A DNA stretch of 13,293 bases, taken from contig JAJPYV010000210.1 of assembly GCA_021204735.1 (NCBI GenBank), positions 1-13,293 on the forward strand. Reading direction: 5' to 3'. Position 1 is the stretch's first letter; the number at the start of each line of letters is the position of its first letter. The DNA is from Prevotella sp. (GTDB taxonomy: Bacteria > Bacteroidota > Bacteroidia > Bacteroidales > Bacteroidaceae). The position numbers and the translations under genes are program-made. Positions 1 to 8,317 of this stretch are shown piece after piece. The notes beneath the pieces are model-generated. The model did not search any database and was not told where the DNA came from. It was given only the letters and a program-made list of their open reading frames with translations.

Positions 1-1417
1 CCTCCGACAACTCCTGCGGAGTATAACCGAGCTTTTTTGCGAAAGTCTCTATGAAAGAACCGCAACCAGAAGAACACGCCTCATTTATTTCTATGCGGTC
101 GATAACACCATTGTCAATGAATATAGCTTTCATGTCCTGCCCGCCTATATCGAGGATAAACGATACTTGCGGGTCAAGATGTCTCGCCGCCAAATAATGC
201 GCAATTGTCTCTATCATCCCTGAATGTAATTGGAAAGCCGCCTTGATAAGGTCCTCGCCATAGCCAGTAGAACAACTCCCCAAAATATTCAGAGTGGCAT
301 TCAGTCGGTTACACTCATCTTGCAACAAGCCCAAGCCTTTCTCAACGGCATTAATCGGATTACCTCCGTTGTTGCCATAATACGAGAATAACAATTGCTT
401 GTCTTTATCAAGAATTGTAATTTTGGTTGTTGTAGAACCCGAATCAATGCCCAAAAACACATCATTAACACCCTGTTTAAGAGAAGATTTATGAATGATA
501 TTATCCGAAATACGTTTTTTCCAGTCGGAATACTCCTCACCATCAGCAAATATCGGACTGATGCCTGATATCACCTTTATAGGCACAACAGCACTCCCCT
601 GAATTTCAGAAATAATGGAAGAAAGACTTTGCACCTTATCTTCCACTTTGCATGACAGAGCAGCACCGATAGCAGGTATCAACGCCCCATTATCAGGCAT
701 TATGACATCTTTTTCTGAAAGTGACAGGTAATCGATGAATGCATTGCGAAGAGCAGGAATGAAAGTCAACGGACCGCCACAAAGGAGCAAGGGTGGTTCT
801 ATATCAAAGCCATGTGCCAATGTTACGACCGTCTGAACGGCAACGGCATGAAAAATAGAAGCAGCAATGTCTTCACGACAAACGTTGTTTGCCAAAAGAT
901 TTTGAATGTCTGTCTTGCAGAACACACCACATCGTGAGGCAATAGGATAAGTTCTGGTAGAAGCCAATGCCAAAGCGTTCAATTCACTGATATCTGCATT
1001 CAACAACACCGACATCTGGTCGATGAAAGCCCCCGTGCCACCGGCACAGTTGCCATTCATGCGCAGATCTGAAGCCTTTCCATCCTTGAAAAACACCACT
1101 TTGGCATCCTCGCCACCAATGTCTATCATAGATACCACATGCGAATAATGTGTCTGAATAGCCCTCGCAGCGGCCACGACTTCCTGCACGAATGGTAGAG
1201 AACAGCGTTCAGAGAACCCCATTCCAACAGAACCAGTAACCGAAACGAGTACATCAACGTCTCCTATTTTCTCTTTCAACCCATTCAAAAAACCGACCAC
1301 CGTTTCCACGGCTCTCGCATTATGACGGGCATATTTAGAGAAGACGATTTCACCGTTATCTTTTATGGCTACTACTTTCGCAGTTGTTGACCCAACATCA
1401 ACACCAATTCTAATCAT
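1..1417 (-). CDS. Acyl-CoA dehydratase activase (BadF/BadG/BcrA/BcrD ATPase family), N-terminal 472 residues; runs off the left edge
   Basis: Read by hand on the minus strand, this is an uninterrupted frame from ATG at 1417-1415 to the window edge. It has two tandem ASKHA-type ATPase domains. The first, about residues 2-255, has phosphate-1 motif GVDVGSTTAK (5-14), DIGGEDAK (99-106) and NCAGGTGAF (123-131, Cys124), with a second cysteine at 163 in SRCGVF. The second, from about 320, has GIDSGSTTTK (323-332), DIGGQDMK (423-430) and EACSSGCGSF (446-455). Family members hydrolyse ATP to inject an electron from a [4Fe-4S] cluster into 2-hydroxyacyl-CoA dehydratases. Bacteroidetes homologues are very long and continue into dehydratase-like domains; that part is outside the window. 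The substrate cannot be told from here. It is transcribed in the same direction as luxS but 197 bp downstream with its own candidate promoter, so probably separate. Confidence 0.88.
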   Translation of the reverse strand, partial: MIRIGVDVGSTTAKVVAIKDNGEIVFSKYARHNARAVETVVGFLNGLKEKIGDVDVLVSVTGSVGMGFSERCSLPFVQEVVAAARAIQTHYSHVVSMIDIGGEDAKVVFFKDGKASDLRMNGNCAGGTGAFIDQMSVLLNADISELNALALASTRTYPIASRCGVFCKTDIQNLLANNVCREDIAASIFHAVAVQTVVTLAHGFDIEPPLLLCGGPLTFIPALRNAFIDYLSLSEKDVIMPDNGALIPAIGAALSCKVEDKVQSLSSIISEIQGSAVVPIKVISGISPIFADGEEYSDWKKRISDNIIHKSSLKQGVNDVFLGIDSGSTTTKITILDKDKQLLFSYYGNNGGNPINAVEKGLGLLQDECNRLNATLNILGSCSTGYGEDLIKAAFQLHSGMIETIAHYLAARHLDPQVSFILDIGGQDMKAIFIDNGVIDRIEINEACSSGCGSFIETFAKKLGYTPQELSE

Positions 1418-1443
1418 TTAAAACAGCCTTTCCACATGATAGA

Positions 1444-1486
1444 CACATTAATAAACGACAAAAGTAAAAACAATCACATTAATAAA
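1444..1486. repeat. 12-bp perfect direct repeat flanking the activase -7 box
   Basis: CACATTAATAAA occurs at 1444-1455 and again at 1475-1486, a 31-bp period or about three helical turns. On the coding (minus) strand each copy reads TTTATTAATGTG. The candidate -7 element at 1459-1466 lies between them. Such an arrangement could be a pair of regulator sites. The region is AT-rich, so chance is possible. No regulator is identified. Confidence 0.5.
1459..1466 (-). promoter_or_regulatory. Candidate Bacteroidetes -7 promoter element of the activase gene
   Basis: The minus strand reads TACTTTTG, a match to the Bacteroidetes TAnnTTTG element. It lies about 40 bases upstream of the activase ATG at 1417, a plausible leader length. 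No good -33 TTTG element is seen at the usual spacing, so the call rests on the -7 match and position. Confidence 0.45.
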
Positions 1487-1614
1487 TGGAGGATAACTCT
1501 ACCAATTAATACTTTTTAACTTATAATCCCTAAATTAAAGACTTATTAAGAAATATTTTTTAACATATTTATAAAACTCAAGCTATCATGCTAATTGTTA
1601 ATTGTAAATATAAT

Positions 1615-2106
1615 TTATTCCTCCGGATAAACCATATTTTCTTGCTTGATTACCAATAGGACCTCTTCGAGGAATTTCCGTGCCTCCCAACGAGCCATTG
1701 GGAGATCGTGAAGCAAATAGTTACCACAGTCTTTCGGAGCTGTACCAGGAACCACGCCATCATAATTAGCAATAAAGCGGAAAGTATTTATCATCAAATC
1801 TTTAATATCCTTCGGTTCAAGGTCTCCTTTAAGTAACAGATAATTACCTGTAAGACATCCCATTGGACCCCAATAAATCACTCTATCTTGCCATTTCTTG
1901 TCATTACGCAAATAAGTGGCAGCAAGGTGCTCAATAGTATGCAAAGCCCCTGGATGAACAACAGGTTCACGGTTAGGCTCTTTCATACGGATATCAAAAG
2001 TGGTAACCGTCTCACCCCCTACTCTATCCTTGCGTGACACATAGATGCCACGCAGCAACTTATCATGATTAATCACAAAACTCGGTATCTTTTTCATTTC
2101 ATCCAT
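1615..2106 (-). CDS. luxS: S-ribosylhomocysteine lyase (AI-2 synthase) LuxS
   Basis: This 163-residue protein has full LuxS length. It cleaves S-ribosylhomocysteine to homocysteine and 4,5-dihydroxy-2,3-pentanedione, the precursor of the signal AI-2, in the cytoplasm. The metal-binding motif HTIEH is at 56-60 (His56, His60, with catalytic Glu59). The catalytic cysteine Cys84 sits in PMGCLTGNY, and the third metal ligand is Cys127 in KDCGNYLLHDLP. No key residue is missing. The start MDEMKK could equally be Met4, because no clear ribosome-binding site decides it. The gene lies 32 bp downstream of mtnN on the same strand, so the two enzymes of consecutive steps are almost certainly cotranscribed from the promoter at 2846-2853. 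No strong GC-rich terminator hairpin is visible after the stop codon. Identification is firm. Confidence 0.97.
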   Translation of the reverse strand: MDEMKKIPSFVINHDKLLRGIYVSRKDRVGGETVTTFDIRMKEPNREPVVHPGALHTIEHLAATYLRNDKKWQDRVIYWGPMGCLTGNYLLLKGDLEPKDIKDLMINTFRFIANYDGVVPGTAPKDCGNYLLHDLPMARWEARKFLEEVLLVIKQENMVYPEE

Positions 2107-2138
2107 CCTGTTTATCTTATCACTCTCTGTTTTTTAGT

Positions 2139-2822
2139 TTATATTTTTTCTATAAAATTTTTAGTAACATTAAACGACCCCTCAGCAATTCTTGCCCAAA
2201 AGTCAAAATATTGCGAAGCCTTTTTATCCTTTAGAGGAATATCACTGATTATCCTAAAACTGATGAAAGGTACACCGTAAATATGACAAACCTGAGCTAT
2301 CGAACAACTCTCCATATCAACCGCTACAGCTTTCGGGAACTTTTCGAGAATAGAGCGCATTTTGTCTTGAGAGTCAACAAACCAGTCGCCACTTACTATC
2401 AAGCCGGAATGAATATTCTTCCCTGCCTCAATAGAGAGAGCCACATCCACCAAGTCCTTTGAGGCATAAAACACAGGAGGTAAACCTATTATCTGTCCTG
2501 CGGCACATTCACTACCACAGTAAGCATCATGATAACAATATTCAGAACCTACCACAACGTCAGCAACATTCATCGAAATATCAGCCCCACCAGCAACACC
2601 GGTAGAAATAATCAAATCTGGAACATAATTGTTAATCATCTCAACAGCCCCAATCGCAGAATTTACTTTACCGATACCACATTTTTGAAGAATAATCTCC
2701 TTGTCTGCGATGTTTCCACAAATGAAATCATTGTTGTGATGCCTTTCGATAGTCATGTTGTCAAGCAATGACTTAAGCTGCACAAGTTCTTTGTCCATCG
2801 CAACGATAGTACCTATTTTCAT
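2139..2822 (-). CDS. mtnN: 5'-methylthioadenosine/S-adenosylhomocysteine nucleosidase (Pfs)
   Basis: At 227 residues this has the usual length of the cytoplasmic MTA/SAH nucleosidase, which hydrolyses adenine from methylthioadenosine and S-adenosylhomocysteine. The N-terminus KIGTIVAMDKEL supplies the conserved Glu12. STGVAGG is at 73-79, with the family's YHDAYCG segment near 97-103. The purine-binding region AVDMES (167-172, Glu171) and RIISD (190-194, Asp194) supply the nucleoside-contacting Glu and catalytic Asp. It is first in a two-gene unit with luxS, giving the two-step detoxification of S-adenosylhomocysteine. The start lies about 17 bases from the predicted transcription start, so the leader is short and leaves no room for a riboswitch. 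The identification is firm; preference between MTA and SAH cannot be read from the sequence. Confidence 0.96.
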   Translation of the reverse strand: MKIGTIVAMDKELVQLKSLLDNMTIERHHNNDFICGNIADKEIILQKCGIGKVNSAIGAVEMINNYVPDLIISTGVAGGADISMNVADVVVGSEYCYHDAYCGSECAAGQIIGLPPVFYASKDLVDVALSIEAGKNIHSGLIVSGDWFVDSQDKMRSILEKFPKAVAVDMESCSIAQVCHIYGVPFISFRIISDIPLKDKKASQYFDFWARIAEGSFNVTKNFIEKI

Positions 2823-2845
2823 GACTTTTTGACTGTTTTATGTGG

Positions 2846-2853
2846 CAAAGGTA
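2846..2853 (-). promoter_or_regulatory. -7 promoter element of mtnN-luxS
   Basis: The minus strand reads TACCTTTG, an exact TAnnTTTG match. Transcription would start near 2839, about 17 bases before the mtnN ATG. It is back-to-back with the plus-strand element at 2877-2884. The expected -33 positions of the two promoters overlap, and neither has a clear TTTG there. Confidence 0.65.
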
Positions 2854-2869
2854 ATGGAAAAACAGAATA

Positions 2870-2889
2870 TTTGCACTATCTTTGCACTA
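2870..2889 (+). repeat. 9-bp direct repeat at the YfhO operon promoter
   Basis: TTTGCACTA occurs at 2870-2878 and 2881-2889, an 11-bp period or one helical turn. The second copy overlaps the end of the -7 element. It may be a binding site for a regulator of the envelope operon, or a by-product of the common Bacteroidetes promoter sequence TTTGCA. Confidence 0.5.
2877..2884 (+). promoter_or_regulatory. -7 promoter element of the yfhO-fkp-GSCFA-murF/alr operon
   Basis: TATCTTTG matches TAnnTTTG exactly. It puts the transcription start near 2891, about 30 bases upstream of the YfhO ATG at 2921. It lies in the 98-bp gap shared with the divergent mtnN promoter. The -33 region is poor. Confidence 0.65.
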
Positions 2890-2920
2890 AATTTTATATT
2901 TATAATAAACTTTACTTTAA

Positions 2921-5428
2921 ATGAAAACACTGAAACGCTGCCTGCCCGATGTGCTGGCAATCTTATTGTTCGTAGTTATCTCGTTCGCATATTTTTTCCA
3001 GGCAGACATAGAGGGAAAGATACTGTTCCGTCACGATTCATCCGCAAGCAAAGGATTAGAACGGGAGATGACAGAACATAAGGAAAAGACAGGAGAGAGA
3101 ACACGCTGGATAAACTCAATATTCAGCGGAATGCCGACATACCAAACATCACCATCATACAAAAGTGACCGAGGTATAACAATGGCAACGAAGGTATATC
3201 ACCTATTCTTGCCTGAGAATGTCTGGTACGTGTTCGTATATCTCTTAGGTTTCTATATTTTGCTGAGAGCATTTGATTTCCGCCAACACTTAGCTGCCCT
3301 TGGAGCAATAATATGGGCATTCTCATCATATTTCTTCATTATCATAGCGGCAGGCCATATTTGGAAGGTCATGGCATTGGCATACCTGCCGCCACTGATA
3401 GCAGGAGTGGTATTATCATTCCGAGGTAAGTACCTATGGGGATTCATAGTTACGGCAATATTCACAGCATTTGAGGTGTTAGCCAACCACGTGCAGATGA
3501 CATACTATTTCCTATTTGTCATCCTCTTCATGGTAATAGCATTCCTCATCGACGCCATCAGAAAGAAAGAACTGTCACGGTTCATAAAAGCCGCCGGAGT
3601 GTGTGTAGCAGGAGCGATAATAGGAATCTGCCTTAACATAAGCAACCTCTACCACACGTGGGAATATGGGCAGGAATCGATGAGAGGAAAAAGTGAACTC
3701 GTAAAAAAGAACACTGAAAACCAGACGAATAGCGGATTAGAGCGAGACTATATCACCCAATGGAGCTATGGCATAGGGGAGACATGGACATTACTCGTAC
3801 CTAACACCAAGGGTGGGGCATCAGTAGCATTGGTAAACAACAGTACAGCAATGGAACACGCAGACCCGAATTTCACCCAGATATACAGTCAGATAGGTCA
3901 ATATTGGGGAGAGCAGCCAGGCACAAGCGGACCAGTGTACGTTGGAGCATTTGTACTGATGCTGTTCATTTTGGGAATATTCATAGTGAAAGGACCGATG
4001 AAATGGGCACTGTTGGCAGTTACCATACTATCCATCCTACTGTCGTGGGGAAAGAATTTCATGCCATTTACGAATTTCTTCCTCGACTACATACCTCTCT
4101 ATTCCAAATTCCGCACAGTGGCGTCAATACTCGTAATAGCCGAGTTTACAATTCCATTGCTCGCCATGTTAGCACTGAAAAGAATCGTTGATGAGCCAGA
4201 CCTTCTGACGAAAAAGATAAAATTCGTATATGTCAGTTTCATACTCACAGGTGGAATAGCGTTGGCTTTCGCCCTTTTGCCCAACATATTTTTCTCAGAT
4301 TTCATCTCAACATCAGAGTTGCAAGCGATGAAAAACATACCAGCAGAATATCTCAACCCACTCATTGCCAACCTGACAGAAATGCGCAAGGCGATGTTCA
4401 CGGCAGACTGCTGGCGCTCATTCTTCATCATAGTAATAGGAACACTATGCCTCTTATTCTATAAGGCAAAGAAACTCCCTGCAAAATATATGGTAGGAGC
4501 GATAATAATCCTCTGTCTTATTGACATGTGGCAAGTGAACAAACGTTACCTCAACGATGATATGTTTGTGAACAAGAGCGAGAGAGACATGCCGATAGAG
4601 AAAACAAGCACCGATGAGTTTATTCTCAACGACACAACAGCCTTCCGCAGTTATCGAGTGCTCAACCTATCCACGAACACATTCAACGAAAATGAGACAG
4701 CATACTATCACAACAGCATAGGAGGCTATCATGCGGCAAAACTACGCCGCTATCAAGAAATGATAGACATGTATATCATACCAGAGATGCAAAAACTCAT
4801 GCCAGCGATAGCCGAAGTGGGAGGAGACATGGACAAAGTAGATGGAGACAGCATATTCCCAATACTCAACATGCTCAACACCAGATACTTCATCATTCCA
4901 CTGCAAAACGGAAAGACAGTGCCATTGATGAACCCCTACACCTACGGCAATGCATGGTACATCGACAAACTGACATTCGCAGACAATGCCAACAATGAAA
5001 TCAATACAGTAGGAAAAATCAACCTCCGCCATGAGGCAGTAGCCGACAGTAAATTTAAGGACATACTGAAAGACGCACAAGAGCAAGACAGTACATCCGT
5101 GGTAAAACTCACTTCATACGATTCTGACCACCTAACATTCGATGCAAATTCATCAAAAGGAGGCGTGATAGTATTCTCAGACATATATTATCCAGGTTGG
5201 ACAGCCACCGTTGACGGACAAGATGTGAAAATCGGGCGAGTTGACTATATTCTCCGTGCAATAAACATTGCGGCAGGAAGTCATAAAATAGAACTTGTAT
5301 TCAAGCCTAAGTCAATACAAATGACCGAAACAATAGCATACATCGCATACGCAGTACTGATTATCGCAATACTTCTTGTAGTGTTCATAGAAACCAAAAA
5401 GCGCAAGGCAGGCACAAATAAGCAATGA
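2921..5428 (+). CDS. YfhO-family multi-pass membrane protein (GT-C-like, probable extracytoplasmic glycosyltransferase)
   Basis: This is an 835-residue polytopic protein. A first membrane segment at about 10-27 is followed by a roughly 70-residue hydrophilic loop (30-98) containing RTRWINSIFSGMPTYQ. A long series of hydrophobic segments then runs from about 100 to 550. A soluble domain of about 250 residues follows, holding YYPGWTATVDGQ near 758-769, a hallmark of the YfhO family C-terminus. A final membrane helix lies near 811-829, with a basic tail. In Firmicutes, YfhO-type proteins are tied to glycosylation of lipoteichoic acid. By inference, this one moves a sugar from a polyprenyl-phosphate carrier outside the inner membrane; the acceptor is unknown. 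It opens the operon and overlaps fkp by four bases (ATGA), implying translational coupling. Its codons favour A endings (ATA, GGA, CCA), unlike the transporter at the right end. Family call strong, function tentative. Confidence 0.85.
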   Translation: MKTLKRCLPDVLAILLFVVISFAYFFQADIEGKILFRHDSSASKGLEREMTEHKEKTGERTRWINSIFSGMPTYQTSPSYKSDRGITMATKVYHLFLPENVWYVFVYLLGFYILLRAFDFRQHLAALGAIIWAFSSYFFIIIAAGHIWKVMALAYLPPLIAGVVLSFRGKYLWGFIVTAIFTAFEVLANHVQMTYYFLFVILFMVIAFLIDAIRKKELSRFIKAAGVCVAGAIIGICLNISNLYHTWEYGQESMRGKSELVKKNTENQTNSGLERDYITQWSYGIGETWTLLVPNTKGGASVALVNNSTAMEHADPNFTQIYSQIGQYWGEQPGTSGPVYVGAFVLMLFILGIFIVKGPMKWALLAVTILSILLSWGKNFMPFTNFFLDYIPLYSKFRTVASILVIAEFTIPLLAMLALKRIVDEPDLLTKKIKFVYVSFILTGGIALAFALLPNIFFSDFISTSELQAMKNIPAEYLNPLIANLTEMRKAMFTADCWRSFFIIVIGTLCLLFYKAKKLPAKYMVGAIIILCLIDMWQVNKRYLNDDMFVNKSERDMPIEKTSTDEFILNDTTAFRSYRVLNLSTNTFNENETAYYHNSIGGYHAAKLRRYQEMIDMYIIPEMQKLMPAIAEVGGDMDKVDGDSIFPILNMLNTRYFIIPLQNGKTVPLMNPYTYGNAWYIDKLTFADNANNEINTVGKINLRHEAVADSKFKDILKDAQEQDSTSVVKLTSYDSDHLTFDANSSKGGVIVFSDIYYPGWTATVDGQDVKIGRVDYILRAINIAAGSHKIELVFKPKSIQMTETIAYIAYAVLIIAILLVVFIETKKRKAGTNKQ

Positions 5429-8274
5429 CGAAAATGAAAAAGTTACTTTCCCTCCCGCCAAACCTCGTAAACTGCTTTCACGAAGTTACGGGATATAGCC
5501 ACGAAGAATGGTTTTGTACTCACGATCCAATAGGACATAAGCTCGGTTCCGGAGGTGGTTCAACATGGCTTTTGGAATCCTGCCACAAACAGATGGCACC
5601 AGACAAGAGTTTTGACGAGTGGCTCGCAAGTGACAAGCGCCTGCTGCTACATGCAGGGGGACAGAGCCGCCGCCTTCCAGCATACGCGCCATCTGGCAAG
5701 ATACTAACACCGATACCAGTATTCCGTTGGGAAAGAGGTCAAAAACTGTCGCAAGATCTACTGGCATTACAAATACCCCTTTATGAACAAATAATGAGTT
5801 ATGCACCCGACAACATCCATACGATGATTGTCAGTGGTGACGTATACATACGCTCAACCCAGCCCCTTCAGGAAATCCCCGAAGCCGATGTAATCTGTTA
5901 CGGTCTGTGGCTCGGTCCGGAAATAGCAAAAGACCATGGCGTATTTGTCTCGAAAAGCGACACCCCGTCGGTATTAGAATGCATGATGCAAAAGCCATCA
6001 GTGCAAACACTTGGAGCATTATTGAAAGACCATTTCTACCTCACCGACATCGGGATTTGGATGTTCAGTGACAAGGCAATAAAACTATTGGTAAATCGTT
6101 CCCGTGAAGGCGAGAAATTGAAGAAATACGACCTCTACTCAGAATTTGGATGTGCACTCGGCACAGACCCAACAATCAATGACGAAGAAGTCAACAACCT
6201 GAAAGTTATCGTACTGCCTTTGCCAGGCGGAGAATTTTATCATTTCGGCACAAGTCATGAAATCATATCTTCGACCCTCGCCATTCAAAATCTCGTAAAC
6301 GACCAAAGAGAAATAATGCACCACTCGCTGAAACCCCATCCAGCCATGTTCGTACAAAATGCGAGGACGGAAACAGCAATAACCGAAAAGAACCAAAACC
6401 TATGGGTTGAAAACAGTCATGTAGGTAAATCTTGGTCGTTGGCACATGAGAACATAATCACAGGTGTACCAGAAAACAACTGGGCGATAGCCCTGTGTCC
6501 AGGTCAATGTGTAGACATCGTACCAATAGGAGAAAAGGAATACGCCCTACGTCCATACGGATATAATGACAAGTTCCGTGGCAACCTGCACGATAAGAGC
6601 ACAACATTCCTCGGACAGCCGTTTATCGAGTGGGCAAAAGTACGTGAAATAGACATCAATGAAATAGTAGGAAATACCGACCTACAGTCAGCACGTATCT
6701 TCCCGACAAGCGAAAACATCCAAGATTTAGGCATAATGCTACGGTGGATGCTCTATGAGACAAGTCTTTCAGAAGGAAAGAATCTTTGGGCAAAGAGTAA
6801 GAAGTTGAGTGCCGACGACATATCTGATAAGGCAAACCTTATAAGGCAAACCCGCCAGAGAGAGATGTTCAGGGCTGACAGTTGGAAAGCAATAGCAAAG
6901 AATTATGAGCATAGCGTATTCTATCAAGTAGACCTTGATGATGCGGCATGGGAGTTTGCACATTTAGGTATTGACGAGCCAGCACCTATAAACGATGACA
7001 TGCCATTACTCACACGCATACACGATTCCATGTTCCGTTCAGAACTGTCAAGATGTCGTGACAAGGAATACAAAAATGCAGAAGAAAAAGCATTTGCCTT
7101 ACTTCGTGAAGGACTGACACAACAAGCATTGGCAGAAAAACAAGCACCACACATGTCGGTATATAGCGATCAAATAGTGTGGGGACGCAGTCCTGTACGC
7201 ATTGACATAGCAGGCGGTTGGACAGATACCCCACCCTATTGTTTGATGGAAGGCGGGAGTGTGGTGAACTTCGCCATCGAACTGAACGGTCAGCCTCCGT
7301 TACAGACATACGTCAAGCCATGCAAGGAATTTCACATAATATTGAGAAGCATTGATCTCGGAGCTGTGGAAGAGGTAGAAACATACGAACAACTGTCAGA
7401 CTTCAACCATATAGGCAGTCCGTTCTCCATTCCCAAAGCTGCATTAGTATTGGCAGGATTCATGCCCAACTATTGTTCAGAAACATACCCAACACTTGAA
7501 AGTCAATTACGTTCCTTCGGTTGTGGCATAGAACTGACCCTATTGTCGGCCATCCCAGCCGGCAGTGGATTGGGCACAAGCAGTATGTTAGCCGCCACAG
7601 TGTTAGGAGCATTAAATGACTTCTGCGGTCTGACATGGGACAAGACAGAGATAGGAAGGCGCACGCTCGTGCTCGAACAGTTGCTCACCTCAGGAGGCGG
7701 TTGGCAGGACCAGTTTGGAGGAATTTTACAAGGCGTAAAACTATTGCAGACGTCACGAGGCTTCGAACAAAGTCCTACTGTACGTTGGCTGCCAACAGAT
7801 TTGTACACCCAACCAGAATATGCGCCATGCCATCTGCTCTACTACACAGGAATAACACGCACGGCGAAAAGCATATTAGCAGAAATAGTGCGCCGCATGT
7901 TCCTGAATCAGAACTTTGAAATCCGCCATTTGCGTGAGATGAAGCAACATTCAATAGACATGTATGAGGCAATCCAAAAGGCAGATTTCACGAAAATGGG
8001 AAATTTGGTAAGAAAAACCTGGGAACAAAATCAAGCCATAGATAGTGGAACAAATCCCGATGACGTGCGCAAACTGACAGCCCAAATAGATGACTATTGC
8101 CTCGGTTACAAACTCGCAGGTGCTGGAGGAGGAGGTTACCTTTATCTCATAGCAAAAGACCCTGATGCCGCCGCACGGATAAAACAAGAGCTCAACACCA
8201 ACCGTCCAAATGCCAATGCCCGTTTTGTGGACATGTCTTTAAGTAATAAAGGACTGCAAGTAAGTAGAAGTTAA
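5425..8274 (+). CDS. fkp: Bifunctional L-fucokinase / L-fucose-1-phosphate guanylyltransferase
   Basis: The 949-residue protein matches the length and two-part layout of Bacteroides Fkp. The N-terminal half is a GDP-fucose pyrophosphorylase with the nucleotide-binding loop LHAGGQSRRLP (75-85) and SGDVYIR (137-143). The C-terminal half is a GHMP kinase: PVRIDIAGGWTDTPP (590-604), the ATP loop IPAGSGLGTSS near 711-721, and AGAGGGGY near 897-904. The enzyme phosphorylates L-fucose and then transfers GMP, making GDP-L-fucose from salvaged fucose for surface polysaccharide and glycoprotein fucosylation. The listed ATG overlaps the YfhO stop codon. Met4 at 5434 (MKKLLSLP) is an equally good start and better resembles the MxKLLSLP start I recall for the Bacteroides enzyme. 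No motif is damaged. Placement after a GT-C-like membrane protein fits a glycan-building role. Confidence 0.95.
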   Translation: MTKMKKLLSLPPNLVNCFHEVTGYSHEEWFCTHDPIGHKLGSGGGSTWLLESCHKQMAPDKSFDEWLASDKRLLLHAGGQSRRLPAYAPSGKILTPIPVFRWERGQKLSQDLLALQIPLYEQIMSYAPDNIHTMIVSGDVYIRSTQPLQEIPEADVICYGLWLGPEIAKDHGVFVSKSDTPSVLECMMQKPSVQTLGALLKDHFYLTDIGIWMFSDKAIKLLVNRSREGEKLKKYDLYSEFGCALGTDPTINDEEVNNLKVIVLPLPGGEFYHFGTSHEIISSTLAIQNLVNDQREIMHHSLKPHPAMFVQNARTETAITEKNQNLWVENSHVGKSWSLAHENIITGVPENNWAIALCPGQCVDIVPIGEKEYALRPYGYNDKFRGNLHDKSTTFLGQPFIEWAKVREIDINEIVGNTDLQSARIFPTSENIQDLGIMLRWMLYETSLSEGKNLWAKSKKLSADDISDKANLIRQTRQREMFRADSWKAIAKNYEHSVFYQVDLDDAAWEFAHLGIDEPAPINDDMPLLTRIHDSMFRSELSRCRDKEYKNAEEKAFALLREGLTQQALAEKQAPHMSVYSDQIVWGRSPVRIDIAGGWTDTPPYCLMEGGSVVNFAIELNGQPPLQTYVKPCKEFHIILRSIDLGAVEEVETYEQLSDFNHIGSPFSIPKAALVLAGFMPNYCSETYPTLESQLRSFGCGIELTLLSAIPAGSGLGTSSMLAATVLGALNDFCGLTWDKTEIGRRTLVLEQLLTSGGGWQDQFGGILQGVKLLQTSRGFEQSPTVRWLPTDLYTQPEYAPCHLLYYTGITRTAKSILAEIVRRMFLNQNFEIRHLREMKQHSIDMYEAIQKADFTKMGNLVRKTWEQNQAIDSGTNPDDVRKLTAQIDDYCLGYKLAGAGGGGYLYLIAKDPDAAARIKQELNTNRPNANARFVDMSLSNKGLQVSRS

Positions 8275-8317
8275 CAACTTATCACAGACAGTTAAAGTTA
8301 TCATTAAAGTAATACGA

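Noticed and set aside
301..549. Minus-strand 82-residue open frame
   Set aside because: It lies wholly inside the activase coding sequence in another frame on the same strand and lacks any recognisable domain.
1418..1614. Search for a small RNA, riboswitch or terminator between luxS and the activase gene
   Set aside because: Only AT-rich short complementarities were found (for example AAATAT/ATATTT). None has a GC stem or a known riboswitch core.
2065..2280. Plus-strand 71-residue open frame with a hydrophobic stretch
   Set aside because: It is antisense to the ends of luxS and mtnN and covers their 32-bp gap; no plus-strand promoter is visible and hydrophobicity is expected from AT-rich antisense.
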